Source of the DNA: Lachnospiraceae bacterium
Lineage (GTDB): Bacteria; Bacillota; Clostridia; Lachnospirales; Lachnospiraceae
Assembly: GCA_029068555.1 (NCBI GenBank)
Contig: JAIECJ010000094.1
Location: forward strand, 93,219 to 157,218
Direction of reading: 5' to 3'
DNA length: 64,000 nucleotides
The notes under the pieces are model-generated. The model did no database searches and was not told where the DNA came from. It saw nothing but the letters and a program-made list of their open reading frames with translations. The first letter of the stretch is position 1. Every line of letters starts with the position of its first letter. Below are positions 25,264 through 40,200 of the stretch, piece by piece. The translations under genes and the position numbers were made by a program.

Positions 25264-28200
25264 ATGAAAATGTTTAGACGAAAACTGTTTAAACATGCTT
25301 TGTTAAAGCATGCCCTGCCAATTATACTAAGTGTGGCGATGGCATTCCAGTCAATGCCGGCGACAGCACTGGCGTCAGAAAGCCAGACAGTGGAAGATGC
25401 AGTTCTGAACGAAAACACACAGGCACACGGTGCTGGTGAAGCTGCTGGGAATGTACCGGAAACAGACGCTGAACAGGACACCGCAGCGGAGACAGTGACT
25501 GGAAGTGAGAGCGATACTCCAGTATCTGACGGGAAGCCGGAGTCTGAGGAGGAGTCTGGGCAGCAGGTGGAGGAGTCCGATGCTGGGGAAATGTTATCAA
25601 CAGCGGTTGAGACAGCGACTGTTGAGACAGCGATCACCGATACAGAAAACATGGTTGAAATAGCCGCGGAGGATGAGACGCCAAACCAGTCAGAGGAGAA
25701 CGCGAAAAATGTCGCAAAAATAATTGTTGACGACAAAAAAGCGGATGCATACGCGCAGACGGATAATGGATTTACCCGTGTACTTGGCGAAAAGGATTTG
25801 CATTTCTGCACAGAGTATGTACAGGACAGCAAATGCAGTGATTTCCAGCAGGCGGTGGACAGCTGGATTCGTGTGGAGGTTGATGGGGAAACGATAGATA
25901 CGCTGAAGGACAGGCTTACATACAGCTGGGTAAGAAAAGCGGAAGCCGAGGGGGAGACAGATACGCCCCTTGTCAATGCTTTTCCAAAGGATGCAGGCGA
26001 CTATGTGCTGACAGTCTCCATGGACTTATCCAATCTGGACGGTCTCTGCAAAAAACTGGAAAGTGACTTGACGGTTTCTCTAACCATTGAGAAGGCAGAT
26101 GTCGGGATTGTGTTTGATAAGACAACGGCACCCGGTAAAACCGCGGCAGAGTTTATAGATACAGTGAACAAAAATTATACAGTCAGCTATAAAGATAAAA
26201 AATACGATGTCAGCAGGGATATCCTTGTGACAAAGGATGCCGAGGGAAAAGATGACCCGGATAAAAAGCTTCCGCTTTATCTCTACGTGATAGATGAGAA
26301 CGGCGCGCGCAAGCCGATGGACGCGTTAGATAAGTTTGCAAGAGACAAAGACTACGTCCTGACCATCGGCAGTGTCGGCCTCGCGGAGAACGCATCCGGA
26401 AACTACAAGTTGTCGGTTAATATGTACTACATTATTGAAGTAGACGAGCGACAGAAAACAGAAGTCCGTTTCAGCAGGAAAGATGCAGGCGAGGATTTAA
26501 TTCAGGTGTATGTTCCGGAGAAAGCCTGGGCAATTGACGAGGTGACAAAGGATCTTTTTACTGAAGCTGTGACAGATGAGTCGGGAACCGTCACAAAAGC
26601 GAGCGGTGTACCGACAGTGTTTGTGCTGGGAAAAGACGGTGAAAGCGATAGGGTTCTCGATGGAGCAGCTCTGGAGGCAAAGTGGTATACACGCATCCGT
26701 CTGAATAGCGGCAGCGCATATGACGTTGACGAGGAAGCAGGCGAAATCAAGGAGGGCCAGTGGTATATCTACAAACCAATGGATTTAGATCCTGTGGATG
26801 CAGGGGAGTACTATATCATATGGAGCTATGCCGGTGACGACGGTGCATATGAGAAGTCGCACAGCGAGGCAGTCCGGTTTACCGTTGACCCCGCACCCGT
26901 CGTTATCAGGGTAAATCCGGAAAGCTTAACAACAGCTAATTTCCGCGACGGAATGGCCGCGGATGACGTCACAAAAGCACTGTCTGAGATTACCTATGGT
27001 GTCTACCCATTGGTAAAGAATGAGACGGCAGGCATAATGGAAGCAGGCAGTACCGCGCTGGAAATATCTCCTGATTTTTGGGGCACATCTTACAGTGGGA
27101 ATGTTACGGATACGGACAAAGACAAGACACAATATTATGTGCCTGAATTTATCCTTGAGCGACGTATTGTGGAGGTGACATACAAAGATCAGGAGCCAGT
27201 CGATGTTGACCCAGAGACAGTAATATGGGAAGAAGTTACAGGAGCACTTAAAGTCGTGGTGGATGACGCGGAGGAGCTAAAGGCATGTGCTTTGCCGCAT
27301 GGTGTGAAAGCAAATGAGCTGGAATCGGCAGCGTTTGCGTTCAGGGTTCGCTTTACAGGAAATAAGGTTCTGTATGATAATGATGGCAGCAAACTGCAGG
27401 TTGGAAATCAGAAAATACCGATAACGGATGTGACCACCAACTCCGCCAACAAAAACTATCTTGCAGACATTACGACAAAGACGCTTGAGGACACTGCAAT
27501 GTCCGTTCCTGTTGAAGGGATGCGGACTGAGAGCGTACAGATTGTAACGGATAGTATCGTGGATGCATTTAAGACGGACAACAAGGATATGCTGGATTCT
27601 GGTGCGGCAGATGATATCCGGCAGGGGACGCTGGAAAATCCGGCTGTAAAGATTTACGACCAGAGTGCACTTTTCAGAGACCGCGCTTCATATAAGCAGG
27701 CAAAGATTCACAAATTCAGTGCAGACGGCGGAATCGGCGATGCGCTTCCGGTTTTGCCTACAGATGATTCGCTTTCCTATACATGGAGTTATACGACACT
27801 GGATAAATATGAAGCATATCTGGAAAAATGGGATGAAGTACAGAGACAGTACATAGATTTTAACGCTTACGATGAGAAAAATTCGGATAAGCTTGGCTGG
27901 ACAGATGCGGCGGACGGCTCATTTGACACCTTTAAAAATGCGGGGTTATACCGCCTGACGGTGGTTTACAATGATCCAGAATACGTGTATCAGTCTGCGG
28001 AGACGGAAGTATTTTTCAAGGTAGCCCGTCAGGAAGTCGTTGTCGTTCCGGCAGAGCGGTATGTCAAAGACGGTGAGAATATTTTAACCATGGCAGGCGG
28101 ACTGGGTAAAGTCAATACGGTAGACTTTACCATATACAAACTGCCCCACAACAGTATGGATGCATATAATGCGCTTACGGATGCGGAAAAGAAAAGCTAT

Positions 28201-31200
28201 GTTCTTCCGACGGAGGAGGAAATAGCCGATTACGAGATGAAAAATGGGCATAAGCCCGAGATGAATCTTGACAGTCTGACATGGCAGGTTATGAGAAAAG
28301 AGAAGGATCCTGTGTCAGGGCAGGACAAGGAACCAGCGGAATGGATTCTGGCGGACGGCGTGTCTTTTGATGCGGATTTTACTTATGGCATAGCAGCGCG
28401 CTGGACTGGCAGTATAGACTGGCTTGCCGGCGCGGACTACAATTATGACAGTAACTATACAACCCGGGATGAAAAGACATATAAGCTGACTGGTGAGGAG
28501 AAGCATTATGAATCAGTAAGCGCTGTCAGATTTTATGACCAGCAGATTTACGTCGAAGTTGACGCGGAGAAAATTAAGGCGCTGGGGCATGTGTATGACG
28601 GAGAGCCGGTTGACCTGAAAGCGGCGGCGCAGGCGCTGCGCTTTTACACAGACGAGGCGCTGACGGAGGACAGCAGGCTTTCGACGGAAAACATCGTAAA
28701 TACAGATGAGGGCTACGATCCTGCAAAGATAAATATTTACTGGATAAAGAACGGGAAATGGTACGCAAATAAAAATGCGGTATACGGCGGGATCTACACC
28801 CTTGGACTGCGATATGAGGGCGGCGAACTAAAGACATCAGATGCGGCGGATACAGCACAGGAGAATGCCGCGTCGATGATATATGCGCCATTGTCCGATA
28901 ACGGGCAGAAGGTATGTGCAGATATGACATTTACAGTGAGTCCGCGCGAAATCACTGCCACACCAAAGACATTGCCGGCGGATATCCTTTATGCAGGCGA
29001 GAAGGCGGATGCGCTTTTGACAGAGGAAATTGACATTCAGGGCATAGTCGGGAAAGATCAGAAGTATTTTGACTATGCAGAGATAGCTGCCGGAGATTTT
29101 GATATATGCTGGGATGGCAAAAATGAAGATGGAACAGACAAGGAAAGTCCTGTATATATATACAAAATTGACAAAAAGGGCGGATATCCGGCATTTAACG
29201 GAGCAGCGGCATATATTATCCAGACAGATGACAGGGAAATCAGGGAGGCAGACAAGGAATACCTGCGGTTTGGCAGCAAATATACCATTAAGCTGACAAA
29301 TGACCTTGTGTCACCGTTGAAGGAGAGCTACAGTATTACTTACGGGACTGCAGAAGTCAGGATAGAAAAAAGGGGAAGTGCAGATATTACTGCGATTAGC
29401 GCGACCAATACACTTTCTGCAAAAGGCATTGGCTTTGAGCTGACAGACGGCACATATACCATAAGGCCACGCGGGGCGATTAAGTTTTTTGATAACGCTT
29501 CCCCCCAGACGGTAATAGGCAGGAACGGAAATGAAATATTAAAGAATGCCAATATCCTTGGCTTTCGAATTTATGCGCCAAAGGAGTTTATGAATGATTT
29601 CCGTGCTGCCAAAGCAAATTTTGTGTACCAGAATGCGATTTGGAATGCAGGCGGATATTTCCGGAGTACGGCTGAGTGGAACAACAATAGCGGCTATGTA
29701 GACGTAGTGTTCCCGCTTACACAGGAGGACACGGTGAAGTCGTTCTGCATCACATGGGAGGACGGGTATACAGAGAACTTTACGCTGGCAGACATTGTGC
29801 TGGAAGAAGACTTCACGAAGGCCGTTGCGCCGAAATCAATCGCGTTTAACGGTGTGTCATCCAAGATGGCGGTAGGTGAGAGACAGCAGCTGAATCTCAA
29901 AATTACAAAGGCTCAGCTGGGGGATGTGATTACTATCAGATACCGCATCAAGGGCGGAGAGACAAAAAACGAGTACATCAGTATTGACCCGGAGACTGGT
30001 GCAGTGACAGCGCTCAAGGTGGGAAAGGCAGCCACCATAGTGGAGGCATACCCTGTATATAAAAACGCCAAGGGGGACTTCGTACCTGTCAGGGACAGTA
30101 AAGGAAAGGAAGCAAAAGCGGCTTCGGCAAAGATTACGGTCAGAGAAGTAACAGCGTCCGCCGTAAAGAAAATCACAGTGTTGGATGAGTCGGTAAAACT
30201 GTACTTTACCGTGCCGGATGACGGGTACCGCAGAGAGATTTATGTGGTGGATGTCACAAAGGGAACGGAATATGAGAGCAGAAAGAAATGGAAACCGGAT
30301 GATTTTGACAAGGCGATTGATGACGTGAAAAACGGTCAGTGGAAAGCTGCCGGATTTGCAGTGAAGCCAGTCTATACCTATGTAAAAAATAAGGACTTAG
30401 ATGCAAAGGAAATCAGAAAAGAATATGACAAGAAGCTGAAAGCACATATCCAGAAAATAGCTGGAATCGAGGCAGGGCATGAGTATGCCATATATGTAAG
30501 AAATGTCAGTGCGGCGAGGACGCTCGATGACGGCTCGGCGGTAACGCTGTCTACAAGCGGTGTAGTCAGGAGTTTTAAGACCACAAAGCCGCAGGTACAG
30601 GGTCTGGAGCTTGACTTTACAGTTAAGACAAGTGATTCGGACAAGAAAAATACGGTGACACATCCTGTAAATCCGGATGGAACGATTGACGTGGACGCAT
30701 ACACAGTTGAGCTGTCTGCAAAGAAGGCACAACTGAACGTGTACGGATATTTTTCCGACAGGGCAGGCGGAAACGATGCTGCCGAGGAACCTGACCAGCG
30801 CAGATATTCGCTTGTCCCGGTTTTGAAGGAGGAGAAAGCTGCGCTGAAAAATTATCTCTTGCCGAAGCTGTCATACACAATGTATGACAGCAGGGTGAGT
30901 AAACCGTTTCAGCCTGGCCTGGAACAGTCAAAATATGCCCAGATTAGCAATAAGGGTGTGATTACCCTGAAAGGTGTTGACCTGAATGGCAGGAAGACTG
31001 TATACATTTATGTAAGGGACAATACCCAGCATGAGGATGACTATGGCTATGATGCGCAGATCGCGCTTACCATTACGGCGGAGCCGGCTTCGTTTACCGG
31101 AAAAAAGGTAAAGATGACAGTGGGACAGACGATTAAGCTGTCGGATTGTCTTGCGTACAGGGACGCAAAGAAGAAGAAAATACCGGCGTATCGTTCATGT

Positions 31201-34200
31201 GGTGTTACAATCACAAAGGAGATGCTTGCGGCGGCAAAAGCGAATGGCTACGAAATTACGGATGTGGGTGGCAGCAAGTTAGCGCATGACTGGGAAATTA
31301 CAGCAGTATCTCCAAATAAAGCGGCTTTTGATCTTGCAGTGACGGACTTTGACGCGGATGGAAGCCAGATGGAGACAACGGTGAAGCTGACAGCGGCACA
31401 AATCGGCGCGGTGAAAGCGCTGAAAGTGACTTATGTGGATAACAGATATATTACAATTAACTTTACACATTCTGCAAACAGCAATGAGGCGGATGATGGC
31501 AGGGTATACGATTATGCGCTGGAAGTGAAGGATGCAAGAGGGAATGTTGTTGATAAAATAGTCCTTAGCAACCCGCATCGGATTTTTGATATTGACAATG
31601 TGAATGCAAAAGAGCTTAAGAACGCGCTGTCATGGATTCAGTATACGAAAACGGATATAGACGAGGCGACTGGGAAAATGAAAGTCGACGGAAATTCGGC
31701 ACGTAGTGCATTTAACTACTATACCGGAACCAGGACAAAGACAAAAACGTTTGCATATACATATTACAATGAAAAGATTGTCAAACTTTCTTCTTATACA
31801 ATCTCTGTGACACCGCTGTATAAGAACCAGAAAGCGGATAAGACAGCGACAGTCAGGACAAAGACAACAAATACACCTGCAAGTTACCACAATGTAGATT
31901 TGACAGGGGATGTAGAGCACAGGCTTGGCGGGTATGATATAAAAATAAACAGTTCTCAGTTGCACAAAGATGACCTGAGCCAGAACAATAACGGCAAGTC
32001 GATTACGATACCGTATAGGTTTATCTCTGGAAATATTTATACATTAAGTCTTGGCACATATATCGCAACAACAAAAGATAGAGCTTCTGACCCTCTGGTA
32101 TGGAAAAGCAGTAACACGAAAGTTGCTACTGTCAAGGCAAATCCGGGAACTTATTATGCGACCTTTAAGGCACTGAATCAGGGGACGACGACGATATCAC
32201 TGACATCAACGGTGACAAAAAAAGTGATAGCGCGGTGGAAAGTTACTGTGTATGCAGTCAAGGACGGCAGCGGTTACGGGGGTGACTATGAGCCGGCATG
32301 GGTTGGATTTTACGAGAAGATTCTGGCATTATATGACCCGGACTACGAGGGAAGGCTGGAAGTGCTGTCAGAGAATGTACCGCTCGTAATCAGCAATGAG
32401 GATGAGGAGATAGAGACATGGGTGTCGTTTACAGCGCCGCATTATGGCAGGTATCATTTTAAGCTGAATAATGCAAATTTTTATGGTCCGTATTATGACA
32501 GCAGTGACGGAAGGAAGATAGCAAATGGCGCCAGCGCCATTTACCTTGAGAAAAACCAGAAGATTTACTGCAGGGTTAAAGGCAATGGTACACTGACAGT
32601 GGCAGGCAGCGAGCTTGTAAGGCTGACAAAAGCGCATACTAAGGAAGCGCCGCTCGAAATAAAGGCAGAAAGCTATGTCACCTTTACTGCGTGGGAAGAT
32701 AATGTTTATACGTTTTATTTAAATGGAAGGAAGCATTCGGACGCAGGGCTGAAAGCGGGCGAGACGCATATTATCAGCGTGCCGGATGATGGCAGCATGT
32801 ACGTAACCTGCCGCGAAGAGACCGCTGCGGAGGAATTAAAGCTGGGCAGCCATCCTACGGGTACCGTGGAGCTTGACAAAGATAACCAGATTAGATATAT
32901 CAGCTTTACGGCAGGTACCACAGGTGTCTACACATTTGCATACAAAGAGACAGACGGTGTAGAGGTAAACTTTAGTACCGCAGCCGGAGGCGAACCAGTC
33001 AGGGTAGAGCCTGATATATCAAATGGGACAGAAGGAACCATAAAGAGCTTCAGGCTCGAGGAAGGGGAAAAACTTGTCATTGCGTTTATGGCAGTTCCCG
33101 AAATAACAGACGCAGAGAAGCGGTTAACCGTATCTGTTACTGTCACAGGGGCGGAGCAGCGCAGAAAAATTGAGAATGCATCTATTACAATACCGAAGGG
33201 AACAACGGAAATCGTGGAGTATGCCGTGCCATCATTTACTACAGAAAAGGCTCAGTTCCGGTTCCAGGTGACTGGTGAGGGCGGAACCCGGATTGAGAAG
33301 TATTTTAACAGGGATTATCATACTGTCAATGTGAAGGGGGCGCGGCTGACCGTTTCGAAATCTTCTGATGTGAAAGCCGGAGACAGCATTTATATCCAGG
33401 TGACAGCCGGGGATGGCGGCGCAGAGGCGAAAGATGCAGTGCTGACTGTAACGCAGGTGCCAGTCGGGACGCTTACGGACAGCGCATCAGTCATAGTCGA
33501 TAATAATACGGAGCAGTGGTATACATTTACTGCCGCAAAGGATGGTTACTATGCATTTGGGTTGACAGTCGCAGAGAAAGCCGGGGAGGATAAGGCACCG
33601 ACACATGATGCATTTATTGACATTTGCAAAGAATTATTCGGCAGTTCTGATGTGGCAGACTATGTCACAACAGAGAAGATTCTTTTTATGAAGACTGGCG
33701 AGAAGCTTGCGCTGAAGCTAGATCATGATACGTTGGCGGATATTGTGAAGGATGATGGAACAACAGAGGCTGTGCAGTCAAACGTGACGGTATCAGTCAA
33801 TGCACTGGATATCCAGCGCCTGGTATTGGATGCGGAGGAAGCAGTCGGACAGATAGCGGCTGACAGCAAAGAAGTGCGGTATTATTCATTTACGGCAGCA
33901 GCAAAAGCGGACTACACCATATTATGGAATGCCGCGGATGCCGCAAAGGATAATGCAAAAATAACATTTTTGACATCAGTAGAGAGTCAACGTAACGGCA
34001 GCAAAGTGTTGGGGCGTTTTACGAAGACAATGAATGCCGGTGAGGTATGCTATATCAGGGTAGAACCGAATGATCCGCAGAGCGGAAATCCTGTCAGCGG
34101 AACGTTGCGTATAACTGCTGCAAACCTGAGTGCAGATGTCCTTACGGCCGGAACACCTTATCCATTTACCCTTGAAGACAAGGATGGTAAAGGAGCAGAA

Positions 34201-37200
34201 AAAGTTGTCAGGTTTACGGCAGAGGAATCCGGATTTTATGAAATAGTCACAACAGCTTACGAAAATCCAGCCAGCGGTTTGCCATATGCGTACCCGGCAC
34301 TGAAGACGACTGATGGCAGCCTGACGGTTCCATACGCTTCTGTCAGGCTTGAGAAAGGCGAGACAAGATATTTTACACTGTCATTTTCTGCAAATGGAAG
34401 TGAGGTCAAAGAGACAAAGGGTGCGATAACAATAAACTCTGCGGCCAGACCGCTTCTGGGAGATCAGACAGATGTATCTGTGCCAAAGGATATTGTTGAG
34501 GAGTACACATACACAATACCTGAAACAGGCAGATATGAATTTGGCGCAGATTATGACAAACAAAAAGCAAGCGTTTTGTGGAATTATGCAGATGGCAGTT
34601 ATTTGATGAAAAATACGAAAGTGAAAGCCACTGTCATAGGACTTGACGGCGATGCTGACGCATCCGTGAAGCTGTACAAACCAGTTTTGATTCACACAAA
34701 TCTGTTAAATGCAGGCGCAAACCCAATAGCAATCGAGGCAGGTAAGACCCAGTATTATGAACTGCGTGCAGAAGTGCCCGCACAATACAGCTTTGACATT
34801 TCAGCCATAGAGGATGGCAAGGCAGGTATTTCGATGAGGCGTGCCATGAACAATGAAACTGCATGGAGTATACTGTCAGATGGCGCATCCGTATCAATGG
34901 CAAAAAATGACAGGATGATTATTAAAATGTCATCATCCAGCGTGAAAAAGGATGCATCCTGTGTGCTGAACGTTACTGCAAATACAGAGCTGAAACTGGG
35001 GGAAAATCCAATCCATCTTGAGCCAGGGGCGTCAATTGGCGTGACATACTATGCACATGAGACAGGTTACTATAGTTTTAACTTGAATCAGCCAGGTGCC
35101 CAGCTTGTACTGAAAACGGACAGCAGCATGACAGTCGGCGATGACTTCTATGATATTGTGAAGCTGAATGCAAAAGCTGCACGCAGCTATATCGTGGCCA
35201 ACGAAGGAAACAGTGCCGTAGATTTCATAGCCATCATGAAAGCGGTTGAACCGATTGTGTTAGATCCGGGCAAGGACGAACCAGAAGCCTCGGATGTTTC
35301 CATAGACGCAGGGGAGTGGGCGCACTTTTTGCTCAAAACATTCAAAAAGGGCGCTTATACGATAAAAATAGCGGACGATGGAAAGGGGGATGACCTGAAC
35401 ATATATCTGGATGGCAGTAATGTGACAACAAGCTTAAAGAAAGTGACAGACGGCATATATTTGGAAAAAGATCTAAGCGGCGAGACACTGCTCCGCATAC
35501 AGAATGATGGTATACAGGAGACAAAAGTCACGGTATCGGTTGCCGCGTGCGAGGTGCAGCCGCTGACACAGGAGCCTGTCACAATCAGCAGAAACGAAAG
35601 CATGCTGGTCAGCTTTGTCGCTGCGGAAAAGAACAGATATATTGTTTCAAAGGACAATAAGCATGTCACAATGACACTTGTTTCTAAAAATGGCGTGCCG
35701 GGAACAGGGGAGGTTATAGATTACAAAGAAGAAATTCTGGAAAAAGGCGACAAGCTCATTTACAGGCTGGCATATGAACCGGCAGAGACGGATAAAAATG
35801 CGGAATCCGAGCAGACAGCAGGCGTAAAGATAGCGGCTGTCCAGCCTGTGGTTATCGAGGAGGAGTCAACATCTGTCACAATTGCAGAAAACGATAACAT
35901 GACAGTCTGGTACCAGTTTACGGCAAAGGAAGACGCCACATATACATTTGCGCTGAAAGATTCGTATAATGATGAGGACATTCGCCTTAGATGCACATTT
36001 TATCAGTATATTACAGATGAATCGTATAGACGCGGTGCGGAATGGTATCTGAAAGCGGGCGAGAAGGTATTTGTCAAAGCGGAATATGATGTGACAGGTA
36101 CGCATACTCTGACGTATACAATGATGAAGGCAGCCACAGAGACAGGAACCATGGTACTTGATTTTGCCAATGCAAATGAGGAGCAGGAAGTGAAATTTGT
36201 TGCTTCGCGCGGCGGAATATATAAAATTACGGCATCCGCAATCAGAGGCAGGTTTATGGTTGCAGGAAGAATTGGCAATAAGGAAGCATTTGAGACATTT
36301 CATTCATCCGGAAGCACAGAGACAGTACTTTTAAAACAGGGTGATATCATGACAATGGCCATAACAGCAAATTCAAGTGGAAAATCTTCTGTTTCACTCC
36401 GTATTGAGGAAGTGAGTGTGGCAGATACGCTGGAGCCGGGCAGGGAAGTGAGCGGATTAAGTGATAAAGCAAAAGACCGTTATTATGAGATGCGCGTAAA
36501 AGAGAAAGCTTTGTATGCAGTCACGGCAGGCGGCGAACCTGAAGTTACGTATACATGTACCAGAAAGGGTTCTGAGGAGAATGAGACAGAGCTGGACGGT
36601 ACGGATTACGTAGAGCTGGATGTGGATGACAGAATTATTTTGAAGGTGGCAAAGACAAATCCGGAGAAGTTGTACACGGTAAAGATTGAAAAAGTGGATG
36701 TAGTATCTTTGGATGGCAAAAATACGGAAGAAAATCCATTTACTGTGAGCGAGACAGAAGGCACTTACTACGGATTTACGACAGAGAAGGCATATATCCG
36801 ATATACCGTCTTGGAGGATGGCGACTACTATGCTGCAGTGCAGACGGTCAATGACGCTGCTGTCTATGACGGCCACGTAATAAACGCACCGACGGCCAGG
36901 ACAGGCGCTGGAGAGGCTGGTATGCAGTCGCTTAAAGCAGGACAGACAGTTACATTTGCGTTTACAAACAGTATGCCAAAGGACGAAAGTGCACCGGACA
37001 AGGATTACCAAGAGGCGGTATTTCGGTTTACGTTGAAAAAAGCTGCTGCTGCCAGTGACAATGTGATTTGTGCGGGTGAGCCGCAGTCGGGCACGCTTGG
37101 GGCAAACGAATCAATAAGTTTCCAATTCACTGCAGCGGAAGCAGGAAAGTATGCTGTCAGCTTCAAGGGATCAAACTGTACATTGAATGGCGCGTGGAAC

Positions 37201-40200
37201 ATTGGAAAAACGTTCAGAAAGGATGAGTCGCTCACGCTGACAGTAGAGAATACATCAGAAAAAGCAGGCAGCTATGAGCTGACAGTGACAAGGCTGGATC
37301 CGGTTGCCCTGACACTTGGTGTACCAGCGCAAACAAGGCTTGACAAGGGAGAAGCAGTCCTCTATGCGTTTACTGCTGCAGAGACAGAAAACAGCGGGAC
37401 AACGTATCAGATTTATACAGATAAGGCAGGCTATCAATACAGCATCACCGGCGCAGACGGTGTGATGCGGGATGAAGGTTACAATTCGTCTGGTCATATG
37501 GAGCAACTGTTAATGGAGAACGAGAAAATCGAGCTTGTCATTGAGAATAAAACCACACAAAATTATGATGTCGGTATTGCAGTCAAAAAAGTGGAATATA
37601 TTCCTGTAAAAAACGGGGAAGCTGTTTCAGGCGCCTTGGAGAAGAACGAAAAAGCATATTATGAATTTACTTCGGAGGACGAATCAGCAGATGGAACGGA
37701 GTACCGCGTGGCGCTTGACAATGACAATGTTGAATTTGTGCGTATGAGAGTGGCAGAGATTGGGGAGGACGGAAATCTTGGAGAGCCGGCAGGGAGATAT
37801 GAATCTCCGGTTGTGTTAAAGAAAGGCGATAAGCTCCTGATGGAAGTGCGGGGCGTAAATGGCCAGTCAGGATCATTCAACCTCATAGTCGAGAAAGCTG
37901 CTGTACCTGAGATACCATATGAACCAATTGCCCTGAACGAGACAAAGATTGGCAAACTCGCCGCTGACGAGAGGGCGGGCTACGAATTTACAGCTGCTGA
38001 TGCCGTGGAGGACGGAACGCTTTACAGTGTTTACTTCAACGGTGCGGCGTGCAGTTACAGTTGGACAACAGCAGTGACAGATGCGGATGGTACGGCAAAA
38101 GAAGAAGTAACCAGCGGTACACTGGATTCCGGAAGCAATGCCTTTACATGGAAAAAAGGTGATAAGATACGCTTTACGGCAAGCAAATCCGGAAAGTATG
38201 AGCTGACTGTGAAGAAAGTAACGTATGAACCGCTTACACTGGGGACGGCTGTATCAAAAACACTTCGTGCAAAGGAGACTGTGTACTATCAGTTTACGGC
38301 ACAGGATGAGCCAGAGGCAGGAGGCACAGAAACAATGTATCAGGTATACGGCACTGCAAATTATACGGTCAGCAAAGTAACAGTAAATGAAGATAATACC
38401 ACTACGGCAGAACCGCTGCGCAAGATGCCGGAGTACTGTTTAAAGAAAGGGCAGAGCCTTCAGTTTACAGTGACAAACGGAAAGAGCGCGGCAAGTACCG
38501 TTCAGCTGACGATAAAGAAGGCTGTTTACAGTCCAATGGCATTAGGAAAGCCAGAGGAAGGCAGACTCAATGACGGTGAGCGTGCATATTATCAGTTTAC
38601 CGCTCAGGATGAACCTGCAGAAGGGGAAACCACGACGAGGTATCATGTTTATGGCGACGCAGACTATACAGTCAAAAGGGTGACAGTAAATGAAGACAAT
38701 ACCACTACGGTGACAATATTGCCAAAGGCGCCTGAATATGATTTAGGGAAAGGACAAAGCCTTCAGTTTACAGTAACCGGTTCTGGCAGTTCGCAGGAGA
38801 GTTACTATCTGACGATAGTAAAATATGAAGAGAGAAAGCTTACGATTGGCAGCATTACGGAAACGGGCAGTCTCGGTAAAGGACAGAATGTTGTGTATGT
38901 GTTTCAGTATGATGGAGAGACTCTGGCGGATTACACAGTAAGCTTTAAGCAGATGGAAAATGTGACAGTGACAGTAAAACGAAACGGCAGCGTACTGCAT
39001 GATGTAGCTAAGAGAATCAGCCTGTCAAAGGGCGACACGCTTACGATAACGGTCAGTGCGGCAGACGAAGCGGACAACTTTACTTTTTCAGTAGGCAGAC
39101 TCATTCCGGAAATGATGACGTTGGGGGCAATGACAGATTTGAGGAAGCTTTCGGCGGACGAGACCGTTTACTATCAGTACACTGTGGGAGAAAATGGCAG
39201 CTATGTGATTTCAATGACAAAGAGCAGTGATGACGCGCTGGCTCTTGACTATGAAGTAACCAAGGCAGATGGTACAGGTGTCGTAACAGGCACGGCCGGT
39301 GATGGCATAAAAAAGATTGATGATCTGAAAAAAGATGATGTACTGCTGTTCAGTGTATCAGCGCCTGGGCTTTCAAGGGCAGCTGCGTACTCGTTCAGAC
39401 TGCTGCTGCAAAAGGCAGATGCGGACGAGTCCATAACAGCGCTGCCATGGAGAGGCGTCTTGCAGTCAGGGGAGGTGAGACATTTTCGTTTTACAGTTCC
39501 GGAGGCAGAAAAGGAAGATACACATGGATATTTTGTTATCATAACAGGATCTTCCGATAAAATTAAATACTGCTGTGGCGATTCATCCGCATTGTCTGGA
39601 GCCGGCTTCATCGAAACGGCAGAGGACTTGGAACTGATAGTGGCGAACACGTCCATGTACAGTGCAGCGGACTGTAAGATTGAGGTGCATAGGAAAGAGC
39701 CTTTGGGAATGGGAACCTATACGGGGACGCTGGAACCGGGCGCATATAAATATTTTACATTTCCCGGCATGATTTCCAATGGGGAAGCTATACCATATTA
39801 TTTCAAAAACACAAGCGACAGCAAGTGTGTAATAGAACGGAGAATCGAAGATAACGAGTGGGTATCCTGTTCCACAAATACATATTCAGAACCGTCCCCT
39901 TTTGTAGTAAGGGTCAGAAATAAGGATACTGAGAAGGCAGCCGCATATATATTTGAGCTTAGGAATGTCTGGCAGGACGATATAACGGATGTTTTTCAAA
40001 AGGACTATTATCTGGAAGAATATGAGGTTGCATATTTCTCGGTTACGGCTCCGGCGGATAAAATATTATATGTTTCAATTGTCAGTGATTTGATGAGCTG
40101 GTGGACTGGGACGGAAAAAACGGATGTGAGAGTGCGCGTAGAAAAAGAAGCGGTATATGGAGTGGAACCGGGGGAAACACGTTACTTTAAGGTGAATAAC

